From Salinimicrobium sp963709775 (GTDB lineage Bacteria > Bacteroidota > Bacteroidia > Flavobacteriales > Flavobacteriaceae), in contig CAVPXS010000012.1 of the NCBI GenBank assembly GCA_963709775.1, positions 171,094 to 235,093 of the forward strand: a DNA stretch of 64,000 bases, written 5' to 3'. How positions within the stretch are numbered: position 1 is the first letter of the stretch; each line of letters starts with the position of its first letter. The position numbers were made by a program, and so were the translations under genes. Below are positions 1-8,471 of this stretch, piece after piece. The notes below the pieces were generated by a model. It was not told where the DNA came from, made no database searches, and saw only the letters and a list, made by a program, of their open reading frames with translations.

Positions 1-2
1 AG

Positions 3-1193
3 GGAAGATTTGCAGATTATTTTAATCATTATGCCGAATCAATAAGACCCGGTTCTGAAGGTGCGGCTATTATTCCCGGTCGTGGAATTGCCAAACCATT
101 TATGGGGCAGGCCTATGACTATCCTGTCGCCGAAGGTTATCTTTCCTATAGCCCCGGTAAATTTTTTAATTTGCAGTTTGGCCATGGCAAAAACTTTATT
201 GGCGATGGCTATAGATCACTATTGTTGAGTGATAATGCGTCACCATATCCTTTTTTCAAGCTCAACACCACTTTCTGGAAAATAAAATATACCAACACGT
301 GGATGTCTTTGCGTGATGTACGGCCCGAAGTCACGGGAGAGGACTCCTACCGCACAAAATTTATGGCCAATCATTACCTGAGTTATAATGTGACAAAGAG
401 ACTTAATATTGGCTTTTTTGAATCTGTGATGTGGGAGAATGACAACAACCGTGGATTCGATCTCAATTACCTAAACCCTGTGATCTTTTACCGCGCTATT
501 GAATTTTCGACCGGGGCACAGGCTGGGAATGCTATTATCGGCCTTACCGGGAAGTACAAGTGGAACAATAGTTTCCTTACCTATGGCCAGTGGCTTATTG
601 ATGAATTTTCTTCCAGTGATGTTTTTGGGGGAGAGGGAAGCTGGAAGAATAAACACGGCTTCCAGTTAGGGACAAAGTATTTTAATGCTTTCAATGTAGA
701 GAACCTTCACCTGCAGCTGGAATACAATCAGGTGCGGCCTTATACCTATTCTCACAACACTATTACGCTCAACTATGGTCATGCTAACCAATCCATGGCG
801 CATTTATGGGGAGCTAATTTTAGGGAGCTTGTGGCTATTGCCCGATATAAAAGCGGAAGGTATTATGGTCATGTGAAGGCGATATACGGGGAACGTGGTT
901 TTGACTTTTCTGAAAACGGAGACTATTACGGCGGAAATATCTACCGCAGTGAAGAGGAGCGTCCTCTGGAAACAGGCGTAAGGATTGGCCAGGGAAACAA
1001 TACCGATTCATTCTTTGCTCAAACTGAAGTTGGCTACATTATAAATCCTGCCACTAATCTTAAATTTTTCGGCAGCTTTATTTATCGAAACTTTGATCCC
1101 GAAGTTAATACTGTAGAGCACTTTGATAATACCACATACTGGGTAAATATTGGGCTGCGGACAGATATTTTTAACTGGTACTTTGATATGTAA
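3..1193 (+). CDS. remB: Gliding motility protein RemB-like, 5' truncated by window edge
   Basis: The frame is open from base 3, so the gene begins before the window; the ATG at 102 is internal. The protein is rich in aromatic residues and alternating strands (for example YLSYSPGKFFNLQFGHGKNF and GYIINPATNLKFFGSFIYR) and ends in an aromatic C-terminus (WYFDM), as outer-membrane beta-barrels do. It resembles the RemB family, known from Flavobacterium johnsoniae, where RemB contributes to gliding on surfaces. Only about the last 396 residues are visible, so the signal peptide cannot be checked. The family call is from recognition and not from a search. It is followed by a 115-base gap holding the promoter of the next operon. 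Confidence 0.75.
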   Translation, partial: GRFADYFNHYAESIRPGSEGAAIIPGRGIAKPFMGQAYDYPVAEGYLSYSPGKFFNLQFGHGKNFIGDGYRSLLLSDNASPYPFFKLNTTFWKIKYTNTWMSLRDVRPEVTGEDSYRTKFMANHYLSYNVTKRLNIGFFESVMWENDNNRGFDLNYLNPVIFYRAIEFSTGAQAGNAIIGLTGKYKWNNSFLTYGQWLIDEFSSSDVFGGEGSWKNKHGFQLGTKYFNAFNVENLHLQLEYNQVRPYTYSHNTITLNYGHANQSMAHLWGANFRELVAIARYKSGRYYGHVKAIYGERGFDFSENGDYYGGNIYRSEEERPLETGVRIGQGNNTDSFFAQTEVGYIINPATNLKFFGSFIYRNFDPEVNTVEHFDNTTYWVNIGLRTDIFNWYFDM

Positions 1194-1261
1194 TTCTTAT
1201 AATGGGTTGAAAATCAATAGCTATATTTTTTCAGGATTATTAATTTAACGTCTTCGTGGAC

Positions 1262-1291
1262 TTGGTAGAAAACAATTAAGAAGTATCTTTG
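1262..1291 (+). promoter_or_regulatory. Bacteroidota sigma-ABfr-type promoter for the cytochrome oxidase cluster
   Basis: TTG at 1262-1264 and TATCTTTG at 1284-1291 are separated by exactly 19 bases, matching the known Bacteroidota consensus TTG / TAnnTTTG. The expected transcription start is near 1296, about a dozen bases before the TTG start codon of the heme O synthase gene. Confidence 0.65.
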
Positions 1292-1308
1292 CGCCAAAAT
1301 TCCCTTTT

Positions 1309-2211
1309 TTGGAAAATACCCAAGTACATAGTCCTGCAATTTCCCTGGTAAGCGATCTAAAGGAGGTTACCAAGATGAGACTGGCAATAAGTGTAGTCTT
1401 TTCTTCGGTTGCCGGTTATTTTTTAGGAGCAGAATCTGTTGATCTCCTCACAGTGATCATGTTGTCGATTGGAGGATATTGTCTGGTCGGAGCATCAAAT
1501 GCTTACAATCAGATCCTCGAAAAGGATCTTGACCTTTTGATGAAGAGAACCAGTAACCGTCCTGTTCCTTCGGGAAGAATGTCGGTTAATACTGCATTTA
1601 TTATAGCAAGCACCCTCACGGTACTGGGGCTGGTAATCCTTTATCTTATCAATCCCAGAACAGCAATGTTTGGGGCGATCAGCATTTTTCTTTACGTAAG
1701 TGTTTATACTCCTCTTAAGACCAAGACCCCACTATCTGTATTTGTGGGTGCCTTTCCGGGAGCCATTCCTTTTATGTTAGGATGGGTTGCCGCTACGGGA
1801 AATTTTGGTATTGAGCCGGGAACCTTGTTCATGATACAATTCTTCTGGCAATTTCCACATTTTTGGGCTCTTGGCTGGTGGTTGTATGATGATTATGCTA
1901 AAGGTGGCTTCTTTATGTTACCTACAGGGAAAAGGGATAAAGGTACCGCGGTGCAAATTGTTTTATACACGGTTTGGACTGTAATAGTTTCTTTAATACC
2001 GGTTACCGGAATGACAGGTGCATTGTATATTACACCGTTTTCTGCGGTACTTGTACTTCTTCTGGGAATGGGAATGTTGTTCTATGCCGTACAGCTTTAC
2101 CGGAAAAGAGATGAAAAATCGGCTAAAAAACTTATGCTGGCAAGTGTTTCATATATCACTCTGCTGCAAATTATATATGTATTAGATAAATTAATTCGAG
2201 TATGGATTTAA
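1309..2211 (+). CDS. ctaB: Protoheme IX farnesyltransferase (heme O synthase)
   Basis: UbiA-family membrane prenyltransferase that adds a farnesyl group to heme b, giving heme O for heme-copper oxidases. The NxxxxxDxD motif (NQILEKDLD, residues 67-75) and the following KRTSNRP are the prenyl-diphosphate/Mg site; a second Asp pair (YDDYAKGG) lies near residue 197. About nine hydrophobic segments are visible. The start is taken as TTG at 1309 because the conserved DLKEVTKMRLA stretch lies before the first ATG (1375), and a promoter box ends at 1291. It overlaps the next gene by 10 bases, so it heads an operon for cytochrome oxidase maturation. Confidence 0.93.
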   Translation: MENTQVHSPAISLVSDLKEVTKMRLAISVVFSSVAGYFLGAESVDLLTVIMLSIGGYCLVGASNAYNQILEKDLDLLMKRTSNRPVPSGRMSVNTAFIIASTLTVLGLVILYLINPRTAMFGAISIFLYVSVYTPLKTKTPLSVFVGAFPGAIPFMLGWVAATGNFGIEPGTLFMIQFFWQFPHFWALGWWLYDDYAKGGFFMLPTGKRDKGTAVQIVLYTVWTVIVSLIPVTGMTGALYITPFSAVLVLLLGMGMLFYAVQLYRKRDEKSAKKLMLASVSYITLLQIIYVLDKLIRVWI

Positions 2212-2783
2212 CACAAGGAACCCAAGCGTACAAGCAGGGCCGGGCAAAGAAGATGATGCTGTGGTTTGGGATCATAAGTATGGCTATGATGTTCGCGGGA
2301 CTTACCAGTGCTTATGTAGTAAGTACAAAGCGACCTGACTGGCTTACTGAATTACAATTGCCCGTCACCTTCATTTGGAGTACTGTGGTAATATTTTTAA
2401 GTAGTATAACCTTTCATTTTGCCATAAAAGCAGTAAAGCAGAACAACCATTCTCTTGCTACTTCCAGTCTTGTTGCGACTTTATTACTTAGCATTGGGTT
2501 CATTGTTTTGCAATTTTTGAGCTTTAATGAACTACTGGAATCGGGATATTTCTTCACAGGAAGTGCGAGTAGTGTTACTACTTCTTTTCTTTATTTGATC
2601 GTAGGATCGCATTTAGTCCACCTTTTAGGAGGAATAATCGTGCTTTTAGTGATAATTTATAACCATTTTAAACAAAAGTATTATGCTGGGCAAACGCTTG
2701 GATTAGAACTTGGTGCTACTTATTGGCACTTCGTGGATGCCCTTTGGATATACCTGTTTTTATTTTTATATTTCTTTAGATAA
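2202..2783 (+). CDS. Cytochrome c oxidase subunit III (short form)
   Basis: Heme-copper oxidase subunit III family, 193 residues with about five membrane helices. The C-terminal signature ATYWHFVDALWIYLF is the family's hallmark helix. The start ATG at 2202 lies inside the end of ctaB, suggesting translational coupling. In flavobacteria this short subunit III precedes a second, longer one, as it does here, so the two paralogs probably belong to the same caa3-type oxidase. It has no redox cofactor of its own; the family stabilises subunit I and proton uptake. Confidence 0.9.
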   Translation: MDLTQGTQAYKQGRAKKMMLWFGIISMAMMFAGLTSAYVVSTKRPDWLTELQLPVTFIWSTVVIFLSSITFHFAIKAVKQNNHSLATSSLVATLLLSIGFIVLQFLSFNELLESGYFFTGSASSVTTSFLYLIVGSHLVHLLGGIIVLLVIIYNHFKQKYYAGQTLGLELGATYWHFVDALWIYLFLFLYFFR

Positions 2784-2793
2784 ATAAAAAACC

Positions 2794-2801
2794 TATTTTT
2801 G
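2794..2801 (+). promoter_or_regulatory. Candidate -7 box (TATTTTTG) upstream of the long subunit III gene
   Basis: TATTTTTG at 2794-2801 fits TAnnTTTG and lies 28 bases before the ATG at 2830. No exact TTG is found at the expected -33 distance, so this would be a secondary promoter inside the operon. Confidence 0.35.
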
Positions 2802-2829
2802 CCCATACTTTAAAAATCAAACTCTTTCT

Positions 2830-3811
2830 ATGGAAGCGACTGTGACCAGAACAGGTACCGAAGGAAAAACATGGGGTGGTGGAAATCAACCTCTAAAGGT
2901 GAGCTATGGAAAAATGATGATGTGGTTCTTCATATTGTCAGATGCGCTTACTTTTTCCGGTTTTCTTGCCTCTTACGGTTTTGCCCGATATAAATTTTCT
3001 GAAAGCTGGCCTATCGCCGATGAGGTTTTTACCCACTTTCCCTTTTTGCACGGAGTAGAGGCGCCAATGTACTATGTGGCTTTAATGACCTTTATCCTTA
3101 TTTTTTCCTCTGTGACTATGGTTTTGGCCGTAGATGCCGGGCATCAAATGAAGAAATCCAAGGTAACCTTCTATATGTTGTTGACAATCATTGGAGGTAT
3201 TATCTTCCTTGGTTCACAGGCATGGGAATGGAAAAATTTCATTCAGGGTACTTATGGAGCAGTTGAAACCAGGGGTGGAAATGTGCTGCAGGTAGTAAAT
3301 GATGAAGGGCATCGTGTTGCTCTTGATGAGTTTGTGGTTGCTGCACCAACAGAGAGATTACAGCAAACGCGTTCTAATGCTTTGTGGTTTGTAGACGAAC
3401 CTACTTTGCCACGCTTCACAATGGAAGATGTGCTTGTTGGCTTCGCGGCTAATCCAAACCTTCATATTAGAACTCAGGAGTTGACTGAGACAGGAGACAA
3501 AGTGGTGCTTACAAGAGCGGAGTCTTTAGCCAAACTTGAAAACGAAGGAATTGGGATCATTGAAGGGGCTAACCTTCAAAAGAACGAATATGGTAATCCT
3601 CTTATTTGGAGACTTCTTCTTCTTTATTACAGGATTCCACGGGTTTCACGTCTTAACAGGAGTTTTGATCAATATCATTATTTTCTTTAATGTTCTTATT
3701 GGAACTTACGAAAGAAGAGGTCACTATGAAATGGTGGAGAAGGTAGGACTGTACTGGCACTTTGTAGACCTTGTATGGGTATTTGTATTTACTTTCTTCT
3801 ATTTAGTATAA
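2830..3811 (+). CDS. Cytochrome c oxidase subunit III (long form), frameshifted
   Basis: Second heme-copper oxidase subunit III, expected length about 326 residues. The first frame runs from the ATG at 2830 through KNEYGNPL and then goes wrong; the correct continuation (FGDFFFFITGFHGFHV, ending YWHFVDLVWVFVFTFFYLV) is in another frame. One extra base near 3604 (cttAtttgga) explains the break, and removing it restores the whole protein. A loop of about 100 residues between helices is typical of the flavobacterial version. Loss of this subunit would be costly to an aerobe, so a sequencing error is the simplest reading; a recent mutation cannot be excluded. The next gene follows after 18 bases. 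Confidence 0.88.
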
Positions 3812-3829
3812 TCTGGAATACAATATAAA

Positions 3830-4192
3830 ATGGCACACGATACAACACACGCGCACCAATCGAATACCAAAAGGATCTGGACCGTATTTATTATTCTTTC
3901 GGTTATCACCATTGTTGAGGTAATTCTTGGAATTATCAAGCCCGAGGTATTAACAGATACTTACTTTGTAAGCTTAAAATTAATTAACTGGATCTTTATT
4001 GTGCTTACCATCTGGAAGGCATATTATATTACCTGGGCCTTCATGCACATGGAAGGGGAGACCAAGGGTCTTAGACGCTCTGTAGTCTGGACTGCAGGTT
4101 TTCTTATTGTTTACCTGGTTTTTATTCTCCTAACCGAAGGAGATTATGTTCACGAGGTAATGAAAAGAGGGCAGGTAGCCTGGGATTTTTAA
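3830..4192 (+). CDS. Cytochrome c oxidase subunit IV family protein
   Basis: 120 residues with three predicted membrane helices and the WAFMHMEGE motif at the end of the second helix, as seen in prokaryotic COX4/CyoD-like proteins. The N-terminus is His-rich (MAHDTTHAHQ). The family supports assembly or stability of the copper centre of subunit I. It lies 18 bases downstream of the long subunit III gene and is followed by a strong terminator, so it closes the oxidase structural operon. Confidence 0.85.
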   Translation: MAHDTTHAHQSNTKRIWTVFIILSVITIVEVILGIIKPEVLTDTYFVSLKLINWIFIVLTIWKAYYITWAFMHMEGETKGLRRSVVWTAGFLIVYLVFILLTEGDYVHEVMKRGQVAWDF

Positions 4193-4210
4193 AAGTTAAA
4201 ACATTAGAGA

Positions 4211-4243
4211 AAGGCGGTTTTAAAACCGCCTTTTTTTATTTTT
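4211..4243 (+). terminator. Rho-independent terminator after the subunit IV gene
   Basis: Perfect 9-bp stem, ggcggtttt (4213-4221) with aaaaccgcc (4222-4230), followed by a run of seven T. A TATTTTTG box (4237-4244) overlaps its tail and could serve as the -7 element for the gene at 4270. Confidence 0.85.
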
Positions 4244-4269
4244 GTGCACATCTTTCCTGTAAAGATATC

Positions 4270-4923
4270 ATGAAAAAATTCTTTGTCATTTTTGTGCTTT
4301 TTGCACTCCCCCTTGGGGCCTATTTGTTCTTCGCTTCAGGAGTCAATAATTTTGCGCGTCTGCCTGTACTTACGCAGGAGATCTATCAGCTGGAATCCTT
4401 CAGAAGTCTTGAAGATGAAGAGGAGGAAGTGAGCTTTGACGGCAAGATCACCATTCTTGGTTTTCCTGGTGGTGAGCCACTGGAATATTCCAACAGTGCT
4501 TATCATCTTGCTGAAAAAATTTATGACCGCTATGCGGAATTCAACGATTTCCAGTTTGTTTCTGTAGTGCCTTCCGGAAGTGAAGCTGAAGTTGAAAAGC
4601 TTCAGGATAAAATTTCCAAAGTCATAGATCTCAAAAAGTGGAAATTTGTTACCGGTTCTTCCGAAGAGATCAACGCGCTGTTTGACAGTCTTAATACCGA
4701 TCTTGAATTAACCGGTGATCTTTCTACTCCCAATGTATTTATAATTGATAAGGAAGGAAAGCTGCGTGGCAGGGACAAAGACGACGACGGGAATGAGCTT
4801 TACGGCTACGATACTGGCTCTATTTTTGTGCTCAACAACAAAATGAATGATGACGTAAAAGTCATCCTGGCAGAGTATCGCCTGGCACTAAAGAAATATA
4901 ACAGAGAGAATACCGAGAAATAA
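4270..4923 (+). CDS. SCO-like membrane-anchored thioredoxin-fold protein without copper ligands
   Basis: 217 residues with one N-terminal membrane anchor (residues 3-22) and a periplasmic domain. The pattern KITILGFPGG near residue 60 and TPNVFIIDKEGKLRGR near residue 157 follows the SCO/thioredoxin fold, including the late strand before a Gly-containing turn. No CxxxC or His ligand set is present. The stop is immediately followed by the ATG of a canonical SCO protein, so the two are translated as a pair. Its role is probably accessory to Cu-A site assembly in cytochrome oxidase; this is inferred from context and fold only. Confidence 0.6.
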   Translation: MKKFFVIFVLFALPLGAYLFFASGVNNFARLPVLTQEIYQLESFRSLEDEEEEVSFDGKITILGFPGGEPLEYSNSAYHLAEKIYDRYAEFNDFQFVSVVPSGSEAEVEKLQDKISKVIDLKKWKFVTGSSEEINALFDSLNTDLELTGDLSTPNVFIIDKEGKLRGRDKDDDGNELYGYDTGSIFVLNNKMNDDVKVILAEYRLALKKYNRENTEK

Positions 4924-5661
4924 ATGAAAAATTACTCCTACATAGGAATTTCCTTTGTGATCCTGATTTTTGGGATCATAGTTGTTCCCGAAATTATCGA
5001 CAGGATAAACGAACGGGAAGTGGTCTCTTCCAACAGATCTGATGGGCAGGAAGAACGTGCTTCAGAAAATATTGAGCTGGAGTATATCATGGTGAACGAA
5101 GAAAAAAAGAAGGTTCCTGCTTTTGAATTCATAGATCAACACGGGGATACTATCACCAATAAGGATTATGAAGGTAAAGTCTATATAGCTGAATTCTTCT
5201 TTTCTACCTGTCCTACTATCTGTCCTATTATGAAAGAAAATTTGGTTCAGGTGCAGGATGTTTTTGGTGAAAATGATGATTTCGGGATCGCTTCCTTCAG
5301 CATAGATCCACAACATGATACTCCCGAAGTTTTAAAAGAGTATGCTGACTTAAATGGTATAACCCATCCAAACTGGCACTTGTTGACCGGGGAGCGGGAA
5401 GAAATTTACGATCTCGCGAATTCAGGATTCAATATTTACGCCGGGGAAGATGAAAACGCCGAGGGAGGTTTTGCTCATTCCGGTTATTTTGCACTGGTTG
5501 ACAAAGAAGGCTATATAAGATCTCGAAAGGACCGACATGGTAATCCAATTATTTATTACCGTGGATCTGTACCGCGTAAATCCATAGTGGAGCCCGGTGA
5601 GGAAGAGCCTCAAATAGATATTTTGATTGCAGATGCTAAAAAACTTGTCAATGATAAATAG
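4924..5661 (+). CDS. SCO1/SenC family copper chaperone
   Basis: Membrane-anchored thioredoxin-fold protein that delivers or reduces copper for the Cu-A centre of cytochrome c oxidase subunit II. The copper ligands are visible: Cys96 and Cys100 in STCPTICP, and His185 in FAHSGYF. One N-terminal membrane helix spans residues 5-24. It starts at the base after the previous stop codon and its end overlaps the DUF420 gene. Full length for the family (245 residues). Confidence 0.92.
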   Translation: MKNYSYIGISFVILIFGIIVVPEIIDRINEREVVSSNRSDGQEERASENIELEYIMVNEEKKKVPAFEFIDQHGDTITNKDYEGKVYIAEFFFSTCPTICPIMKENLVQVQDVFGENDDFGIASFSIDPQHDTPEVLKEYADLNGITHPNWHLLTGEREEIYDLANSGFNIYAGEDENAEGGFAHSGYFALVDKEGYIRSRKDRHGNPIIYYRGSVPRKSIVEPGEEEPQIDILIADAKKLVNDK

Positions 5662-6184
5662 GAAGTCCGACAGGGTGATGGTACCGGCCATTTTGGTGAT
5701 CTCCATTCTGGTTCCCGTGCTTGTACTAATTTTAATGTATCTCCCTGAGAGGTATGAGGTATTGGGAGGAAATTTCAATAATTTCCCTCTGTTTCATGCT
5801 ATTCTTAATTTCTTTACTGCCCTGTTACTTATTGCCGGTTATTTCTCAATGAGAAAAAAAGAATTGGCATGGCATAGAAATTTAATGATCTCTGCATTTT
5901 TTCTGTCGGCAGTTTTTTTAGTGAGTTATGTGATCTCCAAAATAAGCAATGAGCCTGTACCTTACGGTGGGGAAGGCGTACTTAAGTATATTTATTTCTT
6001 TATTTTGATCACGCATATCCTGCTTTCGGCAATTATTGTTCCCCTGGTTTTGTTCACCATGTACCGCGGTCTTACAGGCGAGGTGGGGAAACATCGTAAA
6101 ATTGCCCGCTATACTTTTCCAATATGGTTATATGTAGCTGTGACAGGAGTGCTGGTGTATTTGTTCATGGCCCCTTATTATTAA
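5651..6184 (+). CDS. DUF420 domain membrane protein
   Basis: About 177 residues with five hydrophobic helices. DUF420 proteins are commonly encoded beside cytochrome oxidase assembly genes; their exact function is not known. The ATG at 5651 is preferred: it overlaps the SCO stop by 11 bases and starts MINRKSD, whereas the in-frame Met at 5627 lies deep in the SCO gene and only adds a Lys/Leu tail. Conserved His residues occur in FHAILNF, WHRNLM and ITHILL. Confidence 0.8.
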   Translation: MINRKSDRVMVPAILVISILVPVLVLILMYLPERYEVLGGNFNNFPLFHAILNFFTALLLIAGYFSMRKKELAWHRNLMISAFFLSAVFLVSYVISKISNEPVPYGGEGVLKYIYFFILITHILLSAIIVPLVLFTMYRGLTGEVGKHRKIARYTFPIWLYVAVTGVLVYLFMAPYY

Positions 6185-6188
6185 AATT

Positions 6189-6416
6189 ATGAGAACACGA
6201 ATTTTACTTAGTGCATTTTTAATACTGGCTCTTTCTTATGATGTAGAGGCCCAGTGTGCTATGTGTAGGGCTGTTCTTGAAAGTGGAGAAAGCCAATCGG
6301 CTGCTGAAGGTATTAATGACGGGATCATGTATCTCATGATCTTTCCTTACCTGCTAATGGCCGGTATAGCCTATTTTATCTGGAAATCCCGAAAAAAGGC
6401 CCGTACCGAAGAATAG
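6189..6416 (+). CDS. Small membrane protein with CxxC motif, cytochrome oxidase cluster
   Basis: 75 residues: a cleavable signal peptide (MRTRILLSAFLILALSYDVEAQ), then CAMC immediately after the predicted cleavage site, then one membrane helix (YLMIFPYLLMAGIAYFIW) and a basic tail. It begins four bases after the DUF420 stop and closes the cluster. I do not recognise a named family. The periplasmic CxxC next to SCO genes suggests a redox or metal-relay role, but that is inference. Confidence 0.7.
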   Translation: MRTRILLSAFLILALSYDVEAQCAMCRAVLESGESQSAAEGINDGIMYLMIFPYLLMAGIAYFIWKSRKKARTEE

Positions 6417-6530
6417 CATTCCTTTCCTTTCAAAAATGTGCTTTTTCGGAATCTTTTTCTGAAAACTGTAACATTTCCCCTTTTTGCAAGTCTAATGGTT
6501 GCCCCCTCTAATTAAAAGAAAGAGCCCGGT

Positions 6531-7232
6531 ATGATCGAAATAAAAGATTTGCACAAGTCCTATAAGACCGGAAATAATTCCCTGCACGTCCTAAAGGGAA
6601 TAAATTTTAATGTTGCCGAAGGAGAACTTGTCTCAATTATGGGTTCTTCCGGCTCCGGTAAGTCTACGCTTCTCAATATCCTCGGGATGCTTGATGAAGC
6701 CGATTCGGGCACGTATACGCTCGATGGAGTTCCCATCAAAAATCTTAATGAAAAGATAGCAGCCCGCTACAGGAATAAGTTTCTGGGATTTATTTTTCAG
6801 TCTTTCAATCTAATAAATTACAAGACAGCTCTTGATAATGTTGCTTTACCCCTTTATTATCAGGGTATGAAGCGCAAAGAGAGGATTGAGCGCGCAATGG
6901 CATACCTCGAAAAAGTAGGTCTGGGTCCCTGGGCGCAACACCATCCCAATGAACTTTCGGGAGGTCAAAAGCAAAGAGTTGCTATTGCCAGGGCGCTTGC
7001 CAGTGACCCTAAAGTTTTACTGGCCGATGAGCCTACCGGTGCACTTGACACCAAAACTTCTTATGAGGTCATGGATCTGATTCAGAAGATCAACGAAGAA
7101 GGGCGTACGATCTTGATCGTTACCCACGAGCATGATATTGCCGAAATGACAAAACGCATCGTCAATCTAAAGGATGGTGTTATTATAGACGATAAAAAAG
7201 TAGATCAGGTAAAGGCACTGCAGTATGTTTGA
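6531..7232 (+). CDS. ABC transporter ATP-binding protein, MacB/LolD type
   Basis: 233-residue ATPase with Walker A GSSGSGKST (38-46), signature LSGGQKQRVAIA (142-), Walker B VLLADE (162-167) and the switch His in IVTHEHD. Its length and sequence fit the MacB-LolD group, which moves lipoproteins, peptides or drugs rather than importing solutes. The stop overlaps the following permease start by eight bases. It heads a six-gene export operon running to 13643. Confidence 0.92.
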   Translation: MIEIKDLHKSYKTGNNSLHVLKGINFNVAEGELVSIMGSSGSGKSTLLNILGMLDEADSGTYTLDGVPIKNLNEKIAARYRNKFLGFIFQSFNLINYKTALDNVALPLYYQGMKRKERIERAMAYLEKVGLGPWAQHHPNELSGGQKQRVAIARALASDPKVLLADEPTGALDTKTSYEVMDLIQKINEEGRTILIVTHEHDIAEMTKRIVNLKDGVIIDDKKVDQVKALQYV

Positions 7233-8469
7233 TCTGGAACGTTGGGAGGAGATCTTCGAAACTATCCGTAAGAATAAATTGCGGACCTTTCTTACCGGGC
7301 TCTCGGTAGCATCCGGGATCTTTATTCTTGTCGTTTTGCTGGGTATTGGCCAGGGGATGAGGAACGGGATTGGCGTCCAGTTTGAACAGGATGCAGCGAA
7401 TATCCTTTATATCTGGACAAACAGAACCTCTGTAGAATACAAAGGCCTGAATCCCGGGCGGGAGATAAGACTAAAGAACACCGATTATCAAACTACTGCG
7501 CAGAAATATATTGATGAGCTCGAGTACAAATCGGCCGTTTACAGGATCTGGAATGGTGTGGTTACCTTTAAGAAGGAATCGGGTTCATACAGGGTAGAAG
7601 GTGTACTTCCCGATTACCAATTCCTTGAGAACAGTACTATGACAGAAGGCCGGTATCTTAACTACACCGACCATGAGAATTATGAGAAAGTAGCTGTTAT
7701 TGGAAACCGGGTGAAAAATGACCTTTTTAAAGAGGCAGATCCTATCGGAAAATACATTGAAATTTCGGGAATAAACTTCAAGGTCATTGGTGTTTTCACA
7801 GATCCCGGAGGGGAACGAGAAGAAAATCGGGTTTATGTGCCCCTTTCGACCGGACAAAGGGTTTTTAATGGGCAGAACTACATAAACAACATGGCCTTTA
7901 CCCTTGATAAACAAGACAATTTCGAAGCGGCACTGGCTGCCTCAAATAAATTTTCTTCAGAACTAGAGGGATTTTTAAAAGAACAACACAGTGTAGCTCC
8001 CGAGGATGACCGTGCTATCAATATCAATAATTCCCTGGAGAATGCAAAGCGGTTTTACGACCTCATGGACATGATCAAGTACTTCTTTTGGGGAGTAGGA
8101 ATATGTACAATTATAGCCGGGATCGTGGGGGTAAGTAATATTATGCTCATAATTGTAAAGGAACGTACCAGGGAAATTGGCGTGCGAAAAGCCCTTGGGG
8201 CAGAACCTTTGTCTATAGTAGGAATGGTGTTGCACGAATCTATTTTTGTAACTGCCATTGCCGGGCTGGTAGGACTAATTGGAAGCCTTGCCTTGCTTGA
8301 GCTGGTGGGGCCAATGATAGAAACAGAATTTATTACAAATCCTTCAGTGAATTTTGGGATTGCACTTACTACAGTGTTCATCCTGGTCATTGCCGGAGCA
8401 CTCGCCGGATTCTTTCCTGCCTACAGGGCAGCCAGGATCAAACCTATTGTCGCATTAAGAGATGAATAA
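7225..8469 (+). CDS. MacB-family ABC transporter permease
   Basis: 414 residues: an N-terminal membrane helix (about 22-44), a large periplasmic MacB core domain (about 50-275), and a C-terminal FtsX domain with three helices carrying VSNIMLIIVKERTREIGVRKALGA, split here across about residues 303-326. The ATPase is a separate gene, unlike E. coli MacB. A second permease of the same design follows after two bases, so the transporter is probably a heterodimer. Confidence 0.9.
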   Translation: MFDLERWEEIFETIRKNKLRTFLTGLSVASGIFILVVLLGIGQGMRNGIGVQFEQDAANILYIWTNRTSVEYKGLNPGREIRLKNTDYQTTAQKYIDELEYKSAVYRIWNGVVTFKKESGSYRVEGVLPDYQFLENSTMTEGRYLNYTDHENYEKVAVIGNRVKNDLFKEADPIGKYIEISGINFKVIGVFTDPGGEREENRVYVPLSTGQRVFNGQNYINNMAFTLDKQDNFEAALAASNKFSSELEGFLKEQHSVAPEDDRAININNSLENAKRFYDLMDMIKYFFWGVGICTIIAGIVGVSNIMLIIVKERTREIGVRKALGAEPLSIVGMVLHESIFVTAIAGLVGLIGSLALLELVGPMIETEFITNPSVNFGIALTTVFILVIAGALAGFFPAYRAARIKPIVALRDE

Positions 8470-8471
8470 GC

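Noticed and set aside
3536..3811. Separate small membrane protein
   Set aside because: It is the C-terminal part of cytochrome oxidase subunit III in a shifted frame.
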